64,000 nucleotides of DNA from WHSW01 sp963729075 (GTDB taxonomy: Bacteria > Actinomycetota > Thermoleophilia > Solirubrobacterales > 70-9): contig CAVSMU010000010.1 in assembly GCA_963729075.1 (NCBI GenBank), forward strand, positions 124,001-188,000, in the 5' to 3' direction. The position numbers and the translations under genes were made by a program. Positions 1 through 7,456 of this stretch are shown piece after piece. How positions within the stretch are numbered: position 1 is the stretch's first letter; each line of letters opens with the position of its first letter. The notes beneath the pieces are model-generated. The model saw only the letters and a list, made by a program, of their open reading frames with translations. It had not been told where the DNA came from and did no database searches.

Positions 1-320
1 TCCAGGGGGGCGACCCGCAGGGCACGGGCACGGGCGGACCCGGCTACTCGGTCACGGAGCCGCCGCCGGAGGACACGACCTACGCCAGGGGCCTGGTGGC
101 GATGGCGAAGACGGCGGTCGACCCCCCCGGAACCTCCGGCAGCCAGTTCTTCGTCGTGACCGCGCCGGCGGACGCCGGGCTGCCGCCCGACTACGCCGTC
201 CTCGGCCAGGTCACCGAGGGCATGGACGTGGTCGAGGCGATCAGCCGGCTGGGCGACCCGGCCACGGAGAAGCCGCTGCAGACCGTGACGATCGACAGCA
301 TCGCGATCTCCGAGGGGTAA
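1..320 (+). CDS. peptidyl-prolyl cis-trans isomerase, cyclophilin type (5' end outside window)
   Basis: C-terminal part of a cyclophilin; the start lies before base 1. The first readable residues give the family hallmark (I)QGGDPQGTGTGGPGY, followed by AMAKTA, SGSQFFVVT and YAVLGQVTEGMDVV, all conserved in bacterial cyclophilins that catalyse proline cis-trans isomerisation during protein folding. The reading frame runs without a break into the window, so the in-frame ATG/GTG near base 96-102 is internal and not the start. Whether the missing N-terminus carries a signal peptide or lipobox cannot be seen. The catalytic Arg/Phe of the QF region further upstream is outside the window. Confidence 0.93.
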   Translation, partial: QGGDPQGTGTGGPGYSVTEPPPEDTTYARGLVAMAKTAVDPPGTSGSQFFVVTAPADAGLPPDYAVLGQVTEGMDVVEAISRLGDPATEKPLQTVTIDSIAISEG

Positions 321-347
321 CGCGGGCGAGGGCGGCGGCGGGGTCGA

Positions 348-353
348 TACGCT
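348..353 (+). promoter_or_regulatory. putative -10 box of the peroxiredoxin gene
   Basis: TACGCT lies 8 nt before the ATG at 362 in a gap with no clear Shine-Dalgarno sequence. It fits the TANNNT-type box seen before several other starts in this window and would give a leaderless or nearly leaderless mRNA. No -35 box is convincing. Inference only. Confidence 0.35.
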
Positions 354-361
354 CGCCCGGC

Positions 362-826
362 ATGGCCAAGATCGAGATCGGCGATCCGGCTCCCGACTTC
401 GACCTCGCCGGGACCGGCGGCAAGCGGTATCGCCTCGCCGACCAGCGGGGCCGGTGGACGATTCTGGCCTTCTACCCCGGCGACTTCACGCTCGTCTGCA
501 CCCGGCAGTTCTGCTCCTACCGCGACGACGACGAGCGCCTCGCGCAGCTCGACGCGGACGTGCTGGGCATCTCCCCGCAGTCGGTCGAGTCCCACGACCG
601 GTTCACGGCCGAGCACCGGCTCAGCGTCCCGCTGCTGGCCGACCCGGATCGCGCCGCGGCGAGGGCCTACGGGGTGCTGGCGCCCGGCGGCCTCGTGCGC
701 CGATCGATCTTCATCGTCGACCCCGACGGGATCGTCCGCCACCGGGACGTATCCATGCTCGGACTGCGCTACCGGGACGCGGACCAGCTCGCCGAGGCGC
801 TTGCGCGAGCGCGCGAGCTGACGTGA
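362..826 (+). CDS. peroxiredoxin, AhpC/TSA (BCP/PrxQ-like) family
   Basis: A 154-residue thiol peroxidase that should reduce hydrogen peroxide or organic peroxides in the cytoplasm. The thioredoxin-fold core shows the peroxidatic cysteine at residue 46 in the segment FYPGDFTLVC and a second cysteine at 51 (QFC), the five-residue spacing of atypical 2-Cys BCP/PrxQ proteins that resolve intramolecularly. The usual TxxC motif is kept (T43, C46), and an arginine-containing SIFIVDPDGIV strand follows. Length is normal for the family. Its last codon overlaps the GTG of the HAD gene by 4 nt (GTGA), so the two are probably co-transcribed with the downstream hydrolase. The reductant partner is unknown. 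Confidence 0.9.
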   Translation: MAKIEIGDPAPDFDLAGTGGKRYRLADQRGRWTILAFYPGDFTLVCTRQFCSYRDDDERLAQLDADVLGISPQSVESHDRFTAEHRLSVPLLADPDRAAARAYGVLAPGGLVRRSIFIVDPDGIVRHRDVSMLGLRYRDADQLAEALARARELT

Positions 827-1605
827 GCGACGCCCTGGCCGGCGTCCGGGCGCTGCTGATCGACCTCGACGGCGTCCTCTACGTCGGGGACGAGGCGATC
901 GCGGGGGCGCGGGAGGCAGTCGGCGAGCTGCGCGAGGCCGGCCTCGGGCTACGGTTCGTCACCAATACCACCGCGCGGTCGCGCCCGCGGACGCTGGCGA
1001 AGCTCAACAGGCTCGGCTTCGACGTCGCCGAGGCCGAGCTCGTGACCCCGGCCGCGCTCGCGCGCCGGCACTGCGCGCAGGCGGGCCACCGGCGGGTGGC
1101 CCTGATCATGAACGAGGAGGTGAAGGCGGACTTCGAGGGATTCGAGGAGACCGATGAGGGTCCGGACGCCGTGATCATGGGCGATCTCGGCGAGGCGTTC
1201 GGGTTCGCGATCCTCAACCGTGCCTTTCGCATGGTCATGGACGGCGGGGAGCTGATCGCCCTGCAGAAGAACCGCTTCTGGCTCACCGGCGAGGGGCTCT
1301 CGCTCGACGCGGGACCGTTCGTGGCCGCGATCGAGTACGCGACCGGCAAGGAGGCGATCGTGGTCGGCAAGCCGTCGGCGTCGTTCTTCGACCTGGTTCT
1401 GGGCGACCTGGGTGTCGCGGCCCACGACGCGGCGATGGTGGGCGACGACGTCGAGTCCGACATCGGCGGCGCCCTTGGGGCTGGACTGCGGGCGATCCTC
1501 GTACGCACCGGGAAGTACCGGGAGGACTTCGTCGCCGGGTCGGAGATCGAGCCGACGGCGACGGTTGACACGATCGCCGACGTTCCGGCGCTGCTCCCCT
1601 CGTGA
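823..1605 (+). CDS. HAD superfamily hydrolase, class IIA (NagD/LHPP-like)
   Basis: A 260-residue phosphatase of the HAD-IIA group, which includes NagD and phospholysine/phosphohistidine phosphatase. Motif I is DLDGVLY (residues 14-20, nucleophile D14), motif II is the TNTT segment near 47-50, motif III is the lysine of VVGKPS, and motif IV is VGDDVESD, so all catalytic elements are present. A long cap domain sits between motifs II and III as expected. The GTG start at 823 overlaps the peroxiredoxin stop by 4 nt; a longer frame running from base 454 is only a shadow of the peroxiredoxin gene. It overlaps the next gene by 4 nt as well. The substrate cannot be told from sequence. Confidence 0.88.
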   Translation: MSDALAGVRALLIDLDGVLYVGDEAIAGAREAVGELREAGLGLRFVTNTTARSRPRTLAKLNRLGFDVAEAELVTPAALARRHCAQAGHRRVALIMNEEVKADFEGFEETDEGPDAVIMGDLGEAFGFAILNRAFRMVMDGGELIALQKNRFWLTGEGLSLDAGPFVAAIEYATGKEAIVVGKPSASFFDLVLGDLGVAAHDAAMVGDDVESDIGGALGAGLRAILVRTGKYREDFVAGSEIEPTATVDTIADVPALLPS

Positions 1606-2462
1606 CGTCGGCCGCGCCCGAGCCGCAACCGTTCGCGCTCGAGCGTGAGGGCGCCGAGCTCGCCGGCGAGTCGACGGGGGAGGGGGCGCCCATCGTCCTC
1701 CTGCACGGGCTGACCGCGTCGCGCCGCTACGTCGTGCACGGGTCGCGGCTTCTGCCCCGGAGCGGCTTTCGGACCGTCTCCTACGACGCCCGGGGCCACG
1801 GCGACTCGGACCCCGCTCCGGCGGGACGCGGGTATTCCTACGCTGAGCTCGCCGCCGATGTCGGCGTGGTCGCCGACCGGCTGCTCGACGGGCGGCGCTG
1901 CGTCCTCGCCGGCCACTCGATGGGTGCCCACACGCTCACCGCCTTCGCGCTCGGCGCGCCGGACCGCGTCGCGGGCCTGGTCGTCATCGGGCCCACGTTC
2001 CTCGGCGCCGCGGCGAGCGACGAGACGCTCGCCTACTGGGACCGGCTCGCGGACGGGCTCGAGCGCGGCGGGGTGGAGGGCTTCGTCGCCGCGTATGACC
2101 ACGACCTCGACCCGCGCTGGCGGGAGACCCTGCTGCGCATCACCCGGGACCGGTTGACGGTCCATCGCCACCCCGAGGCCGTGGCCCAGGCGCTGCGCGA
2201 GGTCCCGCGCTCGGAACCGTTCGAGGACCTCGCCGAGCTCGAGTTCCTGGACGTGCCGGCGCTGGTGGTGGCGAGCCGTGACGAGGCCGATCCGGGACAC
2301 CCGTACGCCGTGGCCGAGGCATGGTCCGAGCGGCTGCCGAACGCGAGTCTCGTCAGCGAGGAGCCGGACGCATCGCCGCTCGCCTGGCAGGGCGGGCGGC
2401 TCTCGCGCGAGATCGCCGCCTTCTGCGAGCGCCCCGAGGTCGCCGCGCGGCTCGCGCCCTAG
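1602..2462 (+). CDS. alpha/beta hydrolase fold protein
   Basis: A 286-residue serine hydrolase. The oxyanion-hole motif LLHGLTASRR (H35-G36), the nucleophile elbow GHSMG (Ser106) and late Asp/His candidates in the C-terminal third fit the alpha/beta hydrolase fold; possible activities are esterase, lipase or haloperoxidase-like and the substrate is unknown. It starts with GTG overlapping the HAD stop by 4 nt, giving a three-gene run with peroxiredoxin and phosphatase. Its stop codon overlaps the stop of the converging DUF3052 gene, so the two transcripts are convergent and antisense at their ends. Confidence 0.85.
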   Translation: MTSAAPEPQPFALEREGAELAGESTGEGAPIVLLHGLTASRRYVVHGSRLLPRSGFRTVSYDARGHGDSDPAPAGRGYSYAELAADVGVVADRLLDGRRCVLAGHSMGAHTLTAFALGAPDRVAGLVVIGPTFLGAAASDETLAYWDRLADGLERGGVEGFVAAYDHDLDPRWRETLLRITRDRLTVHRHPEAVAQALREVPRSEPFEDLAELEFLDVPALVVASRDEADPGHPYAVAEAWSERLPNASLVSEEPDASPLAWQGGRLSREIAAFCERPEVAARLAP

Positions 2463-2896
2463 CGGCGGTTCTCGAGCCGGTGCACCAGCCGCAGGCCCGA
2501 CCAGGTCTCGTCGATCGCGCAGACCTTGTTGTCGACGAGGCCGTGGGCCAGGCCGACCGCACGCGCGACGTCCTCCGTGAGGTCGGTGGACACTCCGGAG
2601 GCGCGCTTCGGCCAGGCGATCCAGAGCCCGCCGTCCGGGAACACCGCCGCGGCGAGCCGCTCGAAGCGCCGTTCGAGCTCGCCGCGGCGAACGAAGAAGG
2701 CCACGATCACGTCAAGTGGTGCGACCGCCCGCCGTTTTATGACAACTCCATCCGGCAGCTCTCCGAGCACGTCGTCGAAGCCGCCGGGCGCGCCGCGCAG
2801 CGCGAGCGTGCTGCTCGGCTTGATCCCGAGCTTGCGCGCCAGCGGGCTGCCGTACGCAGTTGTTCGGCGCTTTGCGACGTTGCTCAACGAGGACAC
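2459..2896 (-). CDS. DUF3052 family protein
   Basis: A conserved actinobacterial protein of unknown function. Family signatures are clear: the N-terminal GSPLARKLGIKPSS segment, the FFVRRGELERRF block, the WIAWPKRASGVSTDL block and the C-terminal VCAIDETWSGLRLVHR. I place the start at the GTG at 2896 (145 aa), 12 residues before the conserved core; a frame open to 2965 would add 23 residues not seen in the family. No transmembrane segment or signal peptide. It converges on the alpha/beta hydrolase gene with overlapping stops. Family identity is solid; biochemical role is not known to me. Confidence 0.85.
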   Translation of the reverse strand: MSSLSNVAKRRTTAYGSPLARKLGIKPSSTLALRGAPGGFDDVLGELPDGVVIKRRAVAPLDVIVAFFVRRGELERRFERLAAAVFPDGGLWIAWPKRASGVSTDLTEDVARAVGLAHGLVDNKVCAIDETWSGLRLVHRLENRR

Positions 2897-3021
2897 GCTA
2901 CGGCAGGGGTGCGCGGCGAGATCTCCGGCGACTGCCGGTAGCCCGGCGACATACGCTTGTCGCACTCAAAGCAGGCTTCATCTTGGTCAAATCCGTCCAC
3001 ACCGCCTAGAGGAGACGCAGC

Positions 3022-3414
3022 ATGGACCGATTCACGGGCGGTTGCCTGTGCGGCAACGTCCGAATCATGGCGTCGGGACCCCCATACCGGGTCGGCCTTT
3101 GTCACTGTCTCGACTGCCGCAAGCATCATGGGGCCCTTTTTCACGCCTCCGCGGTGTTCCCCGAGGATGCGGTGACGATCGATGGCGAAACACGCGACTA
3201 CGCCGGGCGGTTTTTCTGTCCCCGCTGCGGCTCGTCCGTTTTCGCGCGCACTGCAGACGAAATCGAAGTGAACCTGGGAACCCTGGACGCCCCTGACCAA
3301 CTGATGCCAACCTACGAAAGCTGGATCGTCCGTCGCGAGTCCTGGCTGCCGCCGTTTCCGCTCACGAGACGATACGACCGCGATCGTGACGCCACGAGCC
3401 GCTTCGAGGAGTAG
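3022..3414 (+). CDS. GFA family zinc-binding protein (Mss4-like fold)
   Basis: A 130-residue member of the family named after glutathione-dependent formaldehyde-activating enzyme; most members have no proven activity. Zinc ligands are visible as GGCLCG (C8, C10), the CHCLDC cluster (C27, C29, C32) and a late FFCPRCGSS pair. The start is set by a strong ribosome-binding site (AGAGGAGACGCAG) just before ATG. Base composition here (about 2.7-3.4 kb) is visibly richer in A/T than the flanks, including a run of five T within the gene, so recent acquisition is possible. Neighbours give no functional hint. Confidence 0.87.
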   Translation: MDRFTGGCLCGNVRIMASGPPYRVGLCHCLDCRKHHGALFHASAVFPEDAVTIDGETRDYAGRFFCPRCGSSVFARTADEIEVNLGTLDAPDQLMPTYESWIVRRESWLPPFPLTRRYDRDRDATSRFEE

Positions 3415-3459
3415 GTCGCACGAACGGTGCGAACCGAGTACCCCGCCACCCGCTCACCC

Positions 3460-3465
3460 TATGCT
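3460..3465 (+). promoter_or_regulatory. putative -10 box, leaderless start
   Basis: TATGCT lies exactly 6 nt before the GTG at 3472, and there is no Shine-Dalgarno sequence between them. This spacing would place transcription initiation at or next to the start codon. Supports choosing 3472 as the start of the following gene. Confidence 0.45.
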
Positions 3466-3471
3466 TTGCGT

Positions 3472-3810
3472 GTGGTCGACGACGGCAACGCGATCCATTA
3501 CAGCGCGGTATCGCCCGGTACCCCCGTGTACGCGGCGGACGGGACCGAGGTCGGCACCGTCGAGCAGGTGGTCGACAACTATCGCGAGCACATCCTCGAC
3601 GGGATCGTGCTCCGGACGACCGCCGGGGATCTGCGCTTCGTCGACGCACCGGAGGTGGGCCGAACCGCGGAGCGCGGCGTGACGCTGGCGATCGGGCCGG
3701 AGTCGATCGAGGGCCTGCCACCACCGGAATCGGGCCCGGGGACGTTCCGAGCCAACGTCGGCGGCGGCCGGCTGTCGCGCCTCTTCGGGCGCTCCTGGAA
3801 GCGAGATTAG
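3472..3810 (+). CDS. hypothetical protein, PRC-barrel-like
   Basis: A 112-residue protein (with the GTG at 3472) of unknown function. The core segment GTPVYAADGTEVGTVEQVV followed by LDGIVLRTTAGDLRFVDAPEV has the glycine-turn pattern of a PRC-barrel small beta-barrel domain, found in ribosome-maturation and electron-transfer-associated proteins. The C-terminus is basic and glycine-rich (GGGRLSRLFGRSWKRD). No signal peptide or TM segment. An earlier in-frame start at 3427 is possible but lacks a ribosome site and overlaps the -10-like box. It lies 30 nt before the anti-sigma gene and may share its transcript. Confidence 0.65.
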   Translation: MVDDGNAIHYSAVSPGTPVYAADGTEVGTVEQVVDNYREHILDGIVLRTTAGDLRFVDAPEVGRTAERGVTLAIGPESIEGLPPPESGPGTFRANVGGGRLSRLFGRSWKRD

Positions 3811-3840
3811 GCTCGACAGAGGGGGGGTACTCGACCGGCG

Positions 3841-4668
3841 ATGGAGGCCGAAGCAAGAGTTGAGTTCTCGCTCCCGGCCCGAGCCGAAAGCGTCCCCCTG
3901 GTCCGTCACGCGCTGGCCGGGCTGGCGGAGGCGCTGGACATGAGCCCGTCGGAGGTGGCGGATCTGAAGACGGTCGTCACCGAGGCCTGCACCAACGTGA
4001 TCATCCACGCCTACCGCGGTGAGGACGGGGAAGGGCCGCTCGAGGTCGCCGCGTGGCCGGACGAGAACTGCCTGGTGGTCAACGTGCGCGACTTCGGCGA
4101 CGGCATCCGGCCGCTCGCCGACGTCGAGCAGCGGAGCCTGCGCCTCGGCCTGCCGCTGATCGCGGCGCTCACGGAGAGCTTCGAGATCAGCGGCGGCCCC
4201 GGGCGCGGGACCCAGGTGCGGATGCGCGTACCCCTCTCGCCGAACGGCGCCGAGCCGCCGCGGGCCGAGGCCCCCGAGCCGGTCGACGAGACCCGGATCA
4301 ACCTGCCCGCCGGAGAGCTGGTGGCGCCGGTGCTGTCGCGGGTGATCTCGATGTTCGCGGCCAGGGCCGACCTCTCGGTTGACGAGCTCTCCGACGCGGT
4401 GCTGATCAGCGACGCGCTCTCCGCCCGGAGCTCGGACGAGTTCCCGAACGGCACCGCCAGAATCGGCGTCAAGGAGGACGCTGGAGCGTTTGACATCCGG
4501 GTCGGCCCGCTCGGTGCGGGTGGGGCCCAGCGGCTGCTCGACGGACTGCGAATCCCGATGCTCGACGCCACGCTGGAGACCCTCGCCGACGAAGTCAGGA
4601 TCGAGTCCGGCGAGGACGGCGAGCTGCTGGTCCTGCGGATCGGGCGCGCCGAAGCGTCCGCCGACTAG
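3841..4668 (+). CDS. RsbW-like anti-sigma factor / ATP-binding protein with a degenerate second copy
   Basis: A 275-residue GHKL ATPase-fold protein. The first half (about 1-135) is a good anti-sigma kinase domain: N-box TEACTNVIIHAY, G1 box VRDFGDGI, and a glycine-rich GGPGRGTQVRMRV end. The second half (about 145-270) repeats the same strand-helix order, starting INLPAGELVAPVLSRVI, but has lost the N-box asparagine and the G1 Asp, so it probably cannot bind ATP. Typical RsbW is about 140-160 aa. The gene faces a SigB/SigF-type sigma gene with overlapping stop codons, suggesting it inhibits that sigma factor; no anti-anti-sigma (STAS) gene is adjacent. A GGGTAC sequence sits 10 nt before the ATG. 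Confidence 0.82.
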   Translation: MEAEARVEFSLPARAESVPLVRHALAGLAEALDMSPSEVADLKTVVTEACTNVIIHAYRGEDGEGPLEVAAWPDENCLVVNVRDFGDGIRPLADVEQRSLRLGLPLIAALTESFEISGGPGRGTQVRMRVPLSPNGAEPPRAEAPEPVDETRINLPAGELVAPVLSRVISMFAARADLSVDELSDAVLISDALSARSSDEFPNGTARIGVKEDAGAFDIRVGPLGAGGAQRLLDGLRIPMLDATLETLADEVRIESGEDGELLVLRIGRAEASAD

Positions 4669-5477
4669 GCCTGGCGCTCGCCGGCGGCCTCGCGCAGCTT
4701 GCCGAGGGCGCGCCGCAGGATCCTCGAGACGTGCATCTGCGAGTAGCCGACCCGCTCGGCGATCGTCGACTGGGTCAGGTCCTCCGCGAAGCGCAGGCGC
4801 AGCACCTCGCGCTCGGTGTCGTCCAGCACGTCGGCGCTCGCGTCGATCGCCTCGCGATCCTCGACCAGCTCGAAGCCGGGGTCCTCGCTGCCGATCCGCT
4901 CCGTCATCGGCGCCTCCTCGCCCGGCTCGGCGCCCGCCGACGGCGCGTCGAGCGAGACGGTGCGCCGGGCGACGGTGGCTTCAAACGCCTCGAGCACGTC
5001 GGCCTCGTTGATCTCGAGCAGCTCCGCCAGCTCGGCGACCGTGGGCGATCGCTCGAGCTCGTGGCTGAGCTTCGCGATCGCACCGTCGACGTCGCGGATC
5101 CGCTCCTGGAGACCCCGGGGCACGCGAAGGGTCCAGACCCGATCGCGGAAATGGCGCCGTAGCTCCCCGAGGATCGTCGGTCCCGCAAACGCGGCGAACG
5201 GCACACCGCGCTCGGGGTCGAACCGCTCCAGCGCCGAGACCAGACCCAGGCTCGCGACCTGGACCAGGTCCTCGCTGGGCTCGACCCCGCCGCTGTAGCG
5301 CATCGCCAGGCTGCGGGCGAACGGCAGGAAGCGGTTGACGAGCTCCTCGCGGGCCGCTTCGTCGCGGGTCTGGGCGTAGTTGCGCAGCAACTCGTCCTCC
5401 GCCGCGAGCCCCTCCTCGGGACCGCGCGGCGGCGGCAGGTTCTCCGCGCGCTTGCGCTGGGTCGGATCGACAGACAT
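4665..5477 (-). CDS. RNA polymerase sigma factor, SigB/SigF/SigG subfamily
   Basis: A 270-residue general-stress type sigma-70 factor lacking region 1. Region 2 is seen in the EDLVQVASLGLVSALERFDP stretch (core binding and -10 recognition), region 3 in the VPRGLQERIRDVDGAI part, and region 4 ends in the helix-turn-helix STIAERVGYSQMHVSRILRRA that contacts the -35 element. I chose the ATG at 5477 (MSVDPTQ); an upstream ATG at 5501 is possible. The gene converges on an RsbW-like gene, the usual regulator of such factors. A SigF-type promoter about 110 nt upstream implies positive autoregulation. Confidence 0.9.
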   Translation of the reverse strand: MSVDPTQRKRAENLPPPRGPEEGLAAEDELLRNYAQTRDEAAREELVNRFLPFARSLAMRYSGGVEPSEDLVQVASLGLVSALERFDPERGVPFAAFAGPTILGELRRHFRDRVWTLRVPRGLQERIRDVDGAIAKLSHELERSPTVAELAELLEINEADVLEAFEATVARRTVSLDAPSAGAEPGEEAPMTERIGSEDPGFELVEDREAIDASADVLDDTEREVLRLRFAEDLTQSTIAERVGYSQMHVSRILRRALGKLREAAGERQA

Positions 5478-5599
5478 CCGGCGTGGCGCAAGATAGGGCA
5501 TGCGTCGACCGTGTCCAAACAGGACGAAGGCCCGGGTGGGGGGTACCCCGGGCCATCGTCAACACCCTGGTGTGATGCACCGAGGGCGTATCTCGGTGG

Positions 5600-5623
5600 T
5601 ACCCGACGACCCGACGACCAAAC
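5600..5623 (-). promoter_or_regulatory. SigF/SigB-type promoter of the sigma gene
   Basis: On the minus strand a GTTT (-35, bases 5620-5623) is followed after 15 nt by GGGTA (-10, bases 5600-5604), matching the GTTT-N14-17-GGGTA pattern known for Bacillus SigB and actinobacterial SigF. It points at the sigma gene and would give a 5' leader of roughly 100 nt. The sequence match is direct; use by this sigma factor is inferred. Confidence 0.65.
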
Positions 5624-5669
5624 TCCGAATAACCGCAGTAAACCCGGGGTTGCCGAGGACAGGGAGTTC

Positions 5670-5675
5670 TAAGCT
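5670..5675 (+). promoter_or_regulatory. putative -10 box, leaderless start
   Basis: TAAGCT is exactly 6 nt before the ATG at 5682, with TTGCCG about 14 nt further upstream as a possible -35. No ribosome-binding site is present between box and start codon. Confidence 0.45.
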
Positions 5676-5681
5676 GGCTCG

Positions 5682-6029
5682 ATGCCCGACTGGGAGACGG
5701 CGAAGGCGCTCGGCCTCGAGCTTCCGGACACCGTCGAGGGCACGTCGTACGGGACGCCGGCGCTCAAGGTCCGCGACAAGATGTTCGCGCGCCTGCGCGA
5801 GGACGGCGAGACCCTGGTCGTCTGGACGGACTTCCTGGAGCGCGAGGCGCTGACCCAGGGCGACCCGGAGACTTTCTTCATCACGCCGCACTACGAGGAC
5901 TATCCGCTGGTGCTGATCGCGCTCGAGCACGTCGACGCGGAGGAGCTGCGGGAGCTGCTGATCGAGTCCTGGCGCCAGCGGGCGCCGAAACGGGTGCTGC
6001 GCGCGTACGACGAGGCCGAGGGGACATAA
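5682..6029 (+). CDS. MmcQ/YjbR family protein
   Basis: A 115-residue protein of the MmcQ/YjbR (DUF419) family, with a CyaY-like double-wing fold sometimes annotated as DNA-binding. Conserved features include LPDTVEGTSYGTPALKVRDKMFAR near the start, a mid TLVVWTDF strand and an ITPHYEDYPLVLIALE segment, then a C-terminal helix with the ELLIESWRQRAPKRV pattern typical of the family. Length is normal. It is divergent from the sigma gene and has its own likely promoter. No enzymatic activity has been established for the family as far as I know. Confidence 0.88.
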   Translation: MPDWETAKALGLELPDTVEGTSYGTPALKVRDKMFARLREDGETLVVWTDFLEREALTQGDPETFFITPHYEDYPLVLIALEHVDAEELRELLIESWRQRAPKRVLRAYDEAEGT

Positions 6030-6058
6030 GCCCGGTTATCGCGCGTTGAATCGGCGCC

Positions 6059-6064
6059 TATCCT
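6059..6064 (+). promoter_or_regulatory. putative -10 box of the sensor kinase gene
   Basis: TATCCT lies 7 nt before the GTG at 6072 with no Shine-Dalgarno sequence. Same arrangement as at several other genes here. Confidence 0.35.
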
Positions 6065-6071
6065 GGCGGGC

Positions 6072-7196
6072 GTGAGCAACCCGCCCCCCGACCTCGCTCC
6101 CCGGGACTTCGAGCCGGAGCCCTGGGGCGAGGACCCGAAGCTCGTCGCGCTGCTGGGCGACCGCGGCGCCGAGGGGTTTCGCGCCCTGCTCGACGGCTTT
6201 CCGGAGGCGGTCGGGGTCCTCTGGGCCGTTCGTGACGACGACGGGCGGATCGTCGACTTCGAGTTCGGCTACGGCAACCCGACGATGCTCCAGGGCTTCC
6301 GGCTTCCCGCCGAAACCCGCGATCGCTACACGCTGCTTCAGGCGCTGCCGCGGATGCGCGGCAGTCGCGCCTTCGACGCCTACATCGAGGTCTGCGAGAC
6401 GGGCCGGCCGTGGATCAAGGAGGTCACCTACGACACGCCGCTCGGCGACGGCTACATGCTCGGCACGTTCATGCACCGGGCCGCCAAACTCGGCGACGGA
6501 CTCGTCGTCTTCCTTCACGACATCAGCGAGCGGCGCCGCATGGAGGCCGATCTGGCCGGCTACGCCGACGTCGTCGCGCACGACCTGAGCGAGCCCTTGG
6601 CGGGCATCGCCCTGCTCGTGACCGTGCTCGAGCAGAATCCGGGCGAGCCCCCGGCGCCGGACGTGCTCCAGCAACTGCGCGCGAGCACGACGCGCGCGCG
6701 TGAACTGATCAGCGCGGTACTCGGCTACGCGCGGTCGGGCGAGCTGCGCGTCGAGCGCGTGGCCCTGCAGGGCGTGGTGAGCGACGTCAGCGAGGACCTG
6801 CGCCCCGGGCTCGAGGAGGCCGCCGCCACCCTCGCCGTCGGCGAGCTGCCGGAGGTCGACGGCGACGCCAGCCAGCTGCGCCGCGTGTTCCTGAACCTGA
6901 TCGGCAACGCCCTGCGGTTCCGGGGCGAGGAACCGCCGCGGATCGAGCTCTCGGCGCTGCGCGACCGCCAGGAGTGGGTCGTGACCGTTCGCGACAACGG
7001 CATCGGCGTCGACCCCGAGCACGCGAGCCGGATCTTCGACATGTTCTCGCGCGTCGACCGCACGTCGGACGGCATCGGCGTCGGGCTCGCGGTCTGCCGC
7101 CGGATCGTCGAGGCACACGGCGGGCGGATCTGGGTCGAGGCGGCCGCCGGCGGCGGCAGCGCGTTTCGCTTCACGCTCTCCGCCGCGCCGGTCTAG
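6072..7196 (+). CDS. sensor histidine kinase (soluble, PAS-like sensor)
   Basis: A 374-residue cytoplasmic histidine kinase. Residues about 35-155 resemble a PAS sensor (DGFPEAVGVLWAVRDDDGRIVDFEFGY pattern, ending VVFLHDISERRRMEADL, the usual PAS-to-HisKA linker). The H-box is VVAHDLSEPLAG with the phospho-accepting His near residue 170, followed by N-box FLNLIGNALRF near 275, G1 VRDNGIGVD near 306, F-box IFDMFSRV and G2 GIGVGLAVCRRIVEAHGG. All catalytic elements are intact. No transmembrane helices. The subgroup with HDL-x-EPL is common in phytochrome-like kinases. There is no adjacent response regulator, so it is an orphan kinase. Confidence 0.87.
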   Translation: MSNPPPDLAPRDFEPEPWGEDPKLVALLGDRGAEGFRALLDGFPEAVGVLWAVRDDDGRIVDFEFGYGNPTMLQGFRLPAETRDRYTLLQALPRMRGSRAFDAYIEVCETGRPWIKEVTYDTPLGDGYMLGTFMHRAAKLGDGLVVFLHDISERRRMEADLAGYADVVAHDLSEPLAGIALLVTVLEQNPGEPPAPDVLQQLRASTTRARELISAVLGYARSGELRVERVALQGVVSDVSEDLRPGLEEAAATLAVGELPEVDGDASQLRRVFLNLIGNALRFRGEEPPRIELSALRDRQEWVVTVRDNGIGVDPEHASRIFDMFSRVDRTSDGIGVGLAVCRRIVEAHGGRIWVEAAAGGGSAFRFTLSAAPV

Positions 7197-7200
7197 CGGG

Positions 7201-7434
7201 CTACTTCCTGATCACCAGACGCTGCTGGTCGGCACTCGCGATCGGCAGCACGCGCGGCACCCCCCGGGCGCCGCCTCGCTGAGCAGACATCTCGTTGTCG
7301 TTCATGTAGCGCCAGTTGCCGCCGACCTCCGAGCCGACCTCGAAGCAGTCGAAGTCGATTCCGCGCGCGCCCAGCACCTGGCAGCTGGCGATGCCGGACG
7401 ACCCCGCCCCGATCACGCAGACCCGCTCGCTCAA
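7201..7434 (-). pseudogene. remnant of a flavin-containing monooxygenase (N-terminal fragment)
   Basis: The first 46 or so residues match the start of FMO/cyclohexanone monooxygenase-like proteins: the FAD Rossmann motif VIGAGSSGIASCQVL followed by FEVGSEVGGNWRYMNDNEMS. The frame then runs into 26 residues without family resemblance and stops, whereas true FMOs have 400-550 residues and a second nucleotide-binding motif. It therefore looks like a decayed gene with most of its body deleted. It sits between a kinase and yqgE genes and its stop lies 5 nt from the kinase stop (convergent). Confidence 0.65.
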
Positions 7435-7456
7435 ACCGCTTCTCGCCCCCGGTGGA

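Noticed and set aside
454..1605. A long frame suggesting an Arg-rich domain fused to the HAD phosphatase
   Set aside because: The first part is a frame-shifted shadow of the peroxiredoxin gene; the HAD family start coincides with the GTG at 823.
3820..3830. SigF-type promoter for the anti-sigma gene (GGGTAC at 3825-3830)
   Set aside because: The expected -35 is GATT rather than GTTT and the box lies only 10 nt before the ATG; too weak to claim.
5536..5552. GGGTACCCC palindrome as a second SigF promoter
   Set aside because: No GTTT at the correct distance on either strand.
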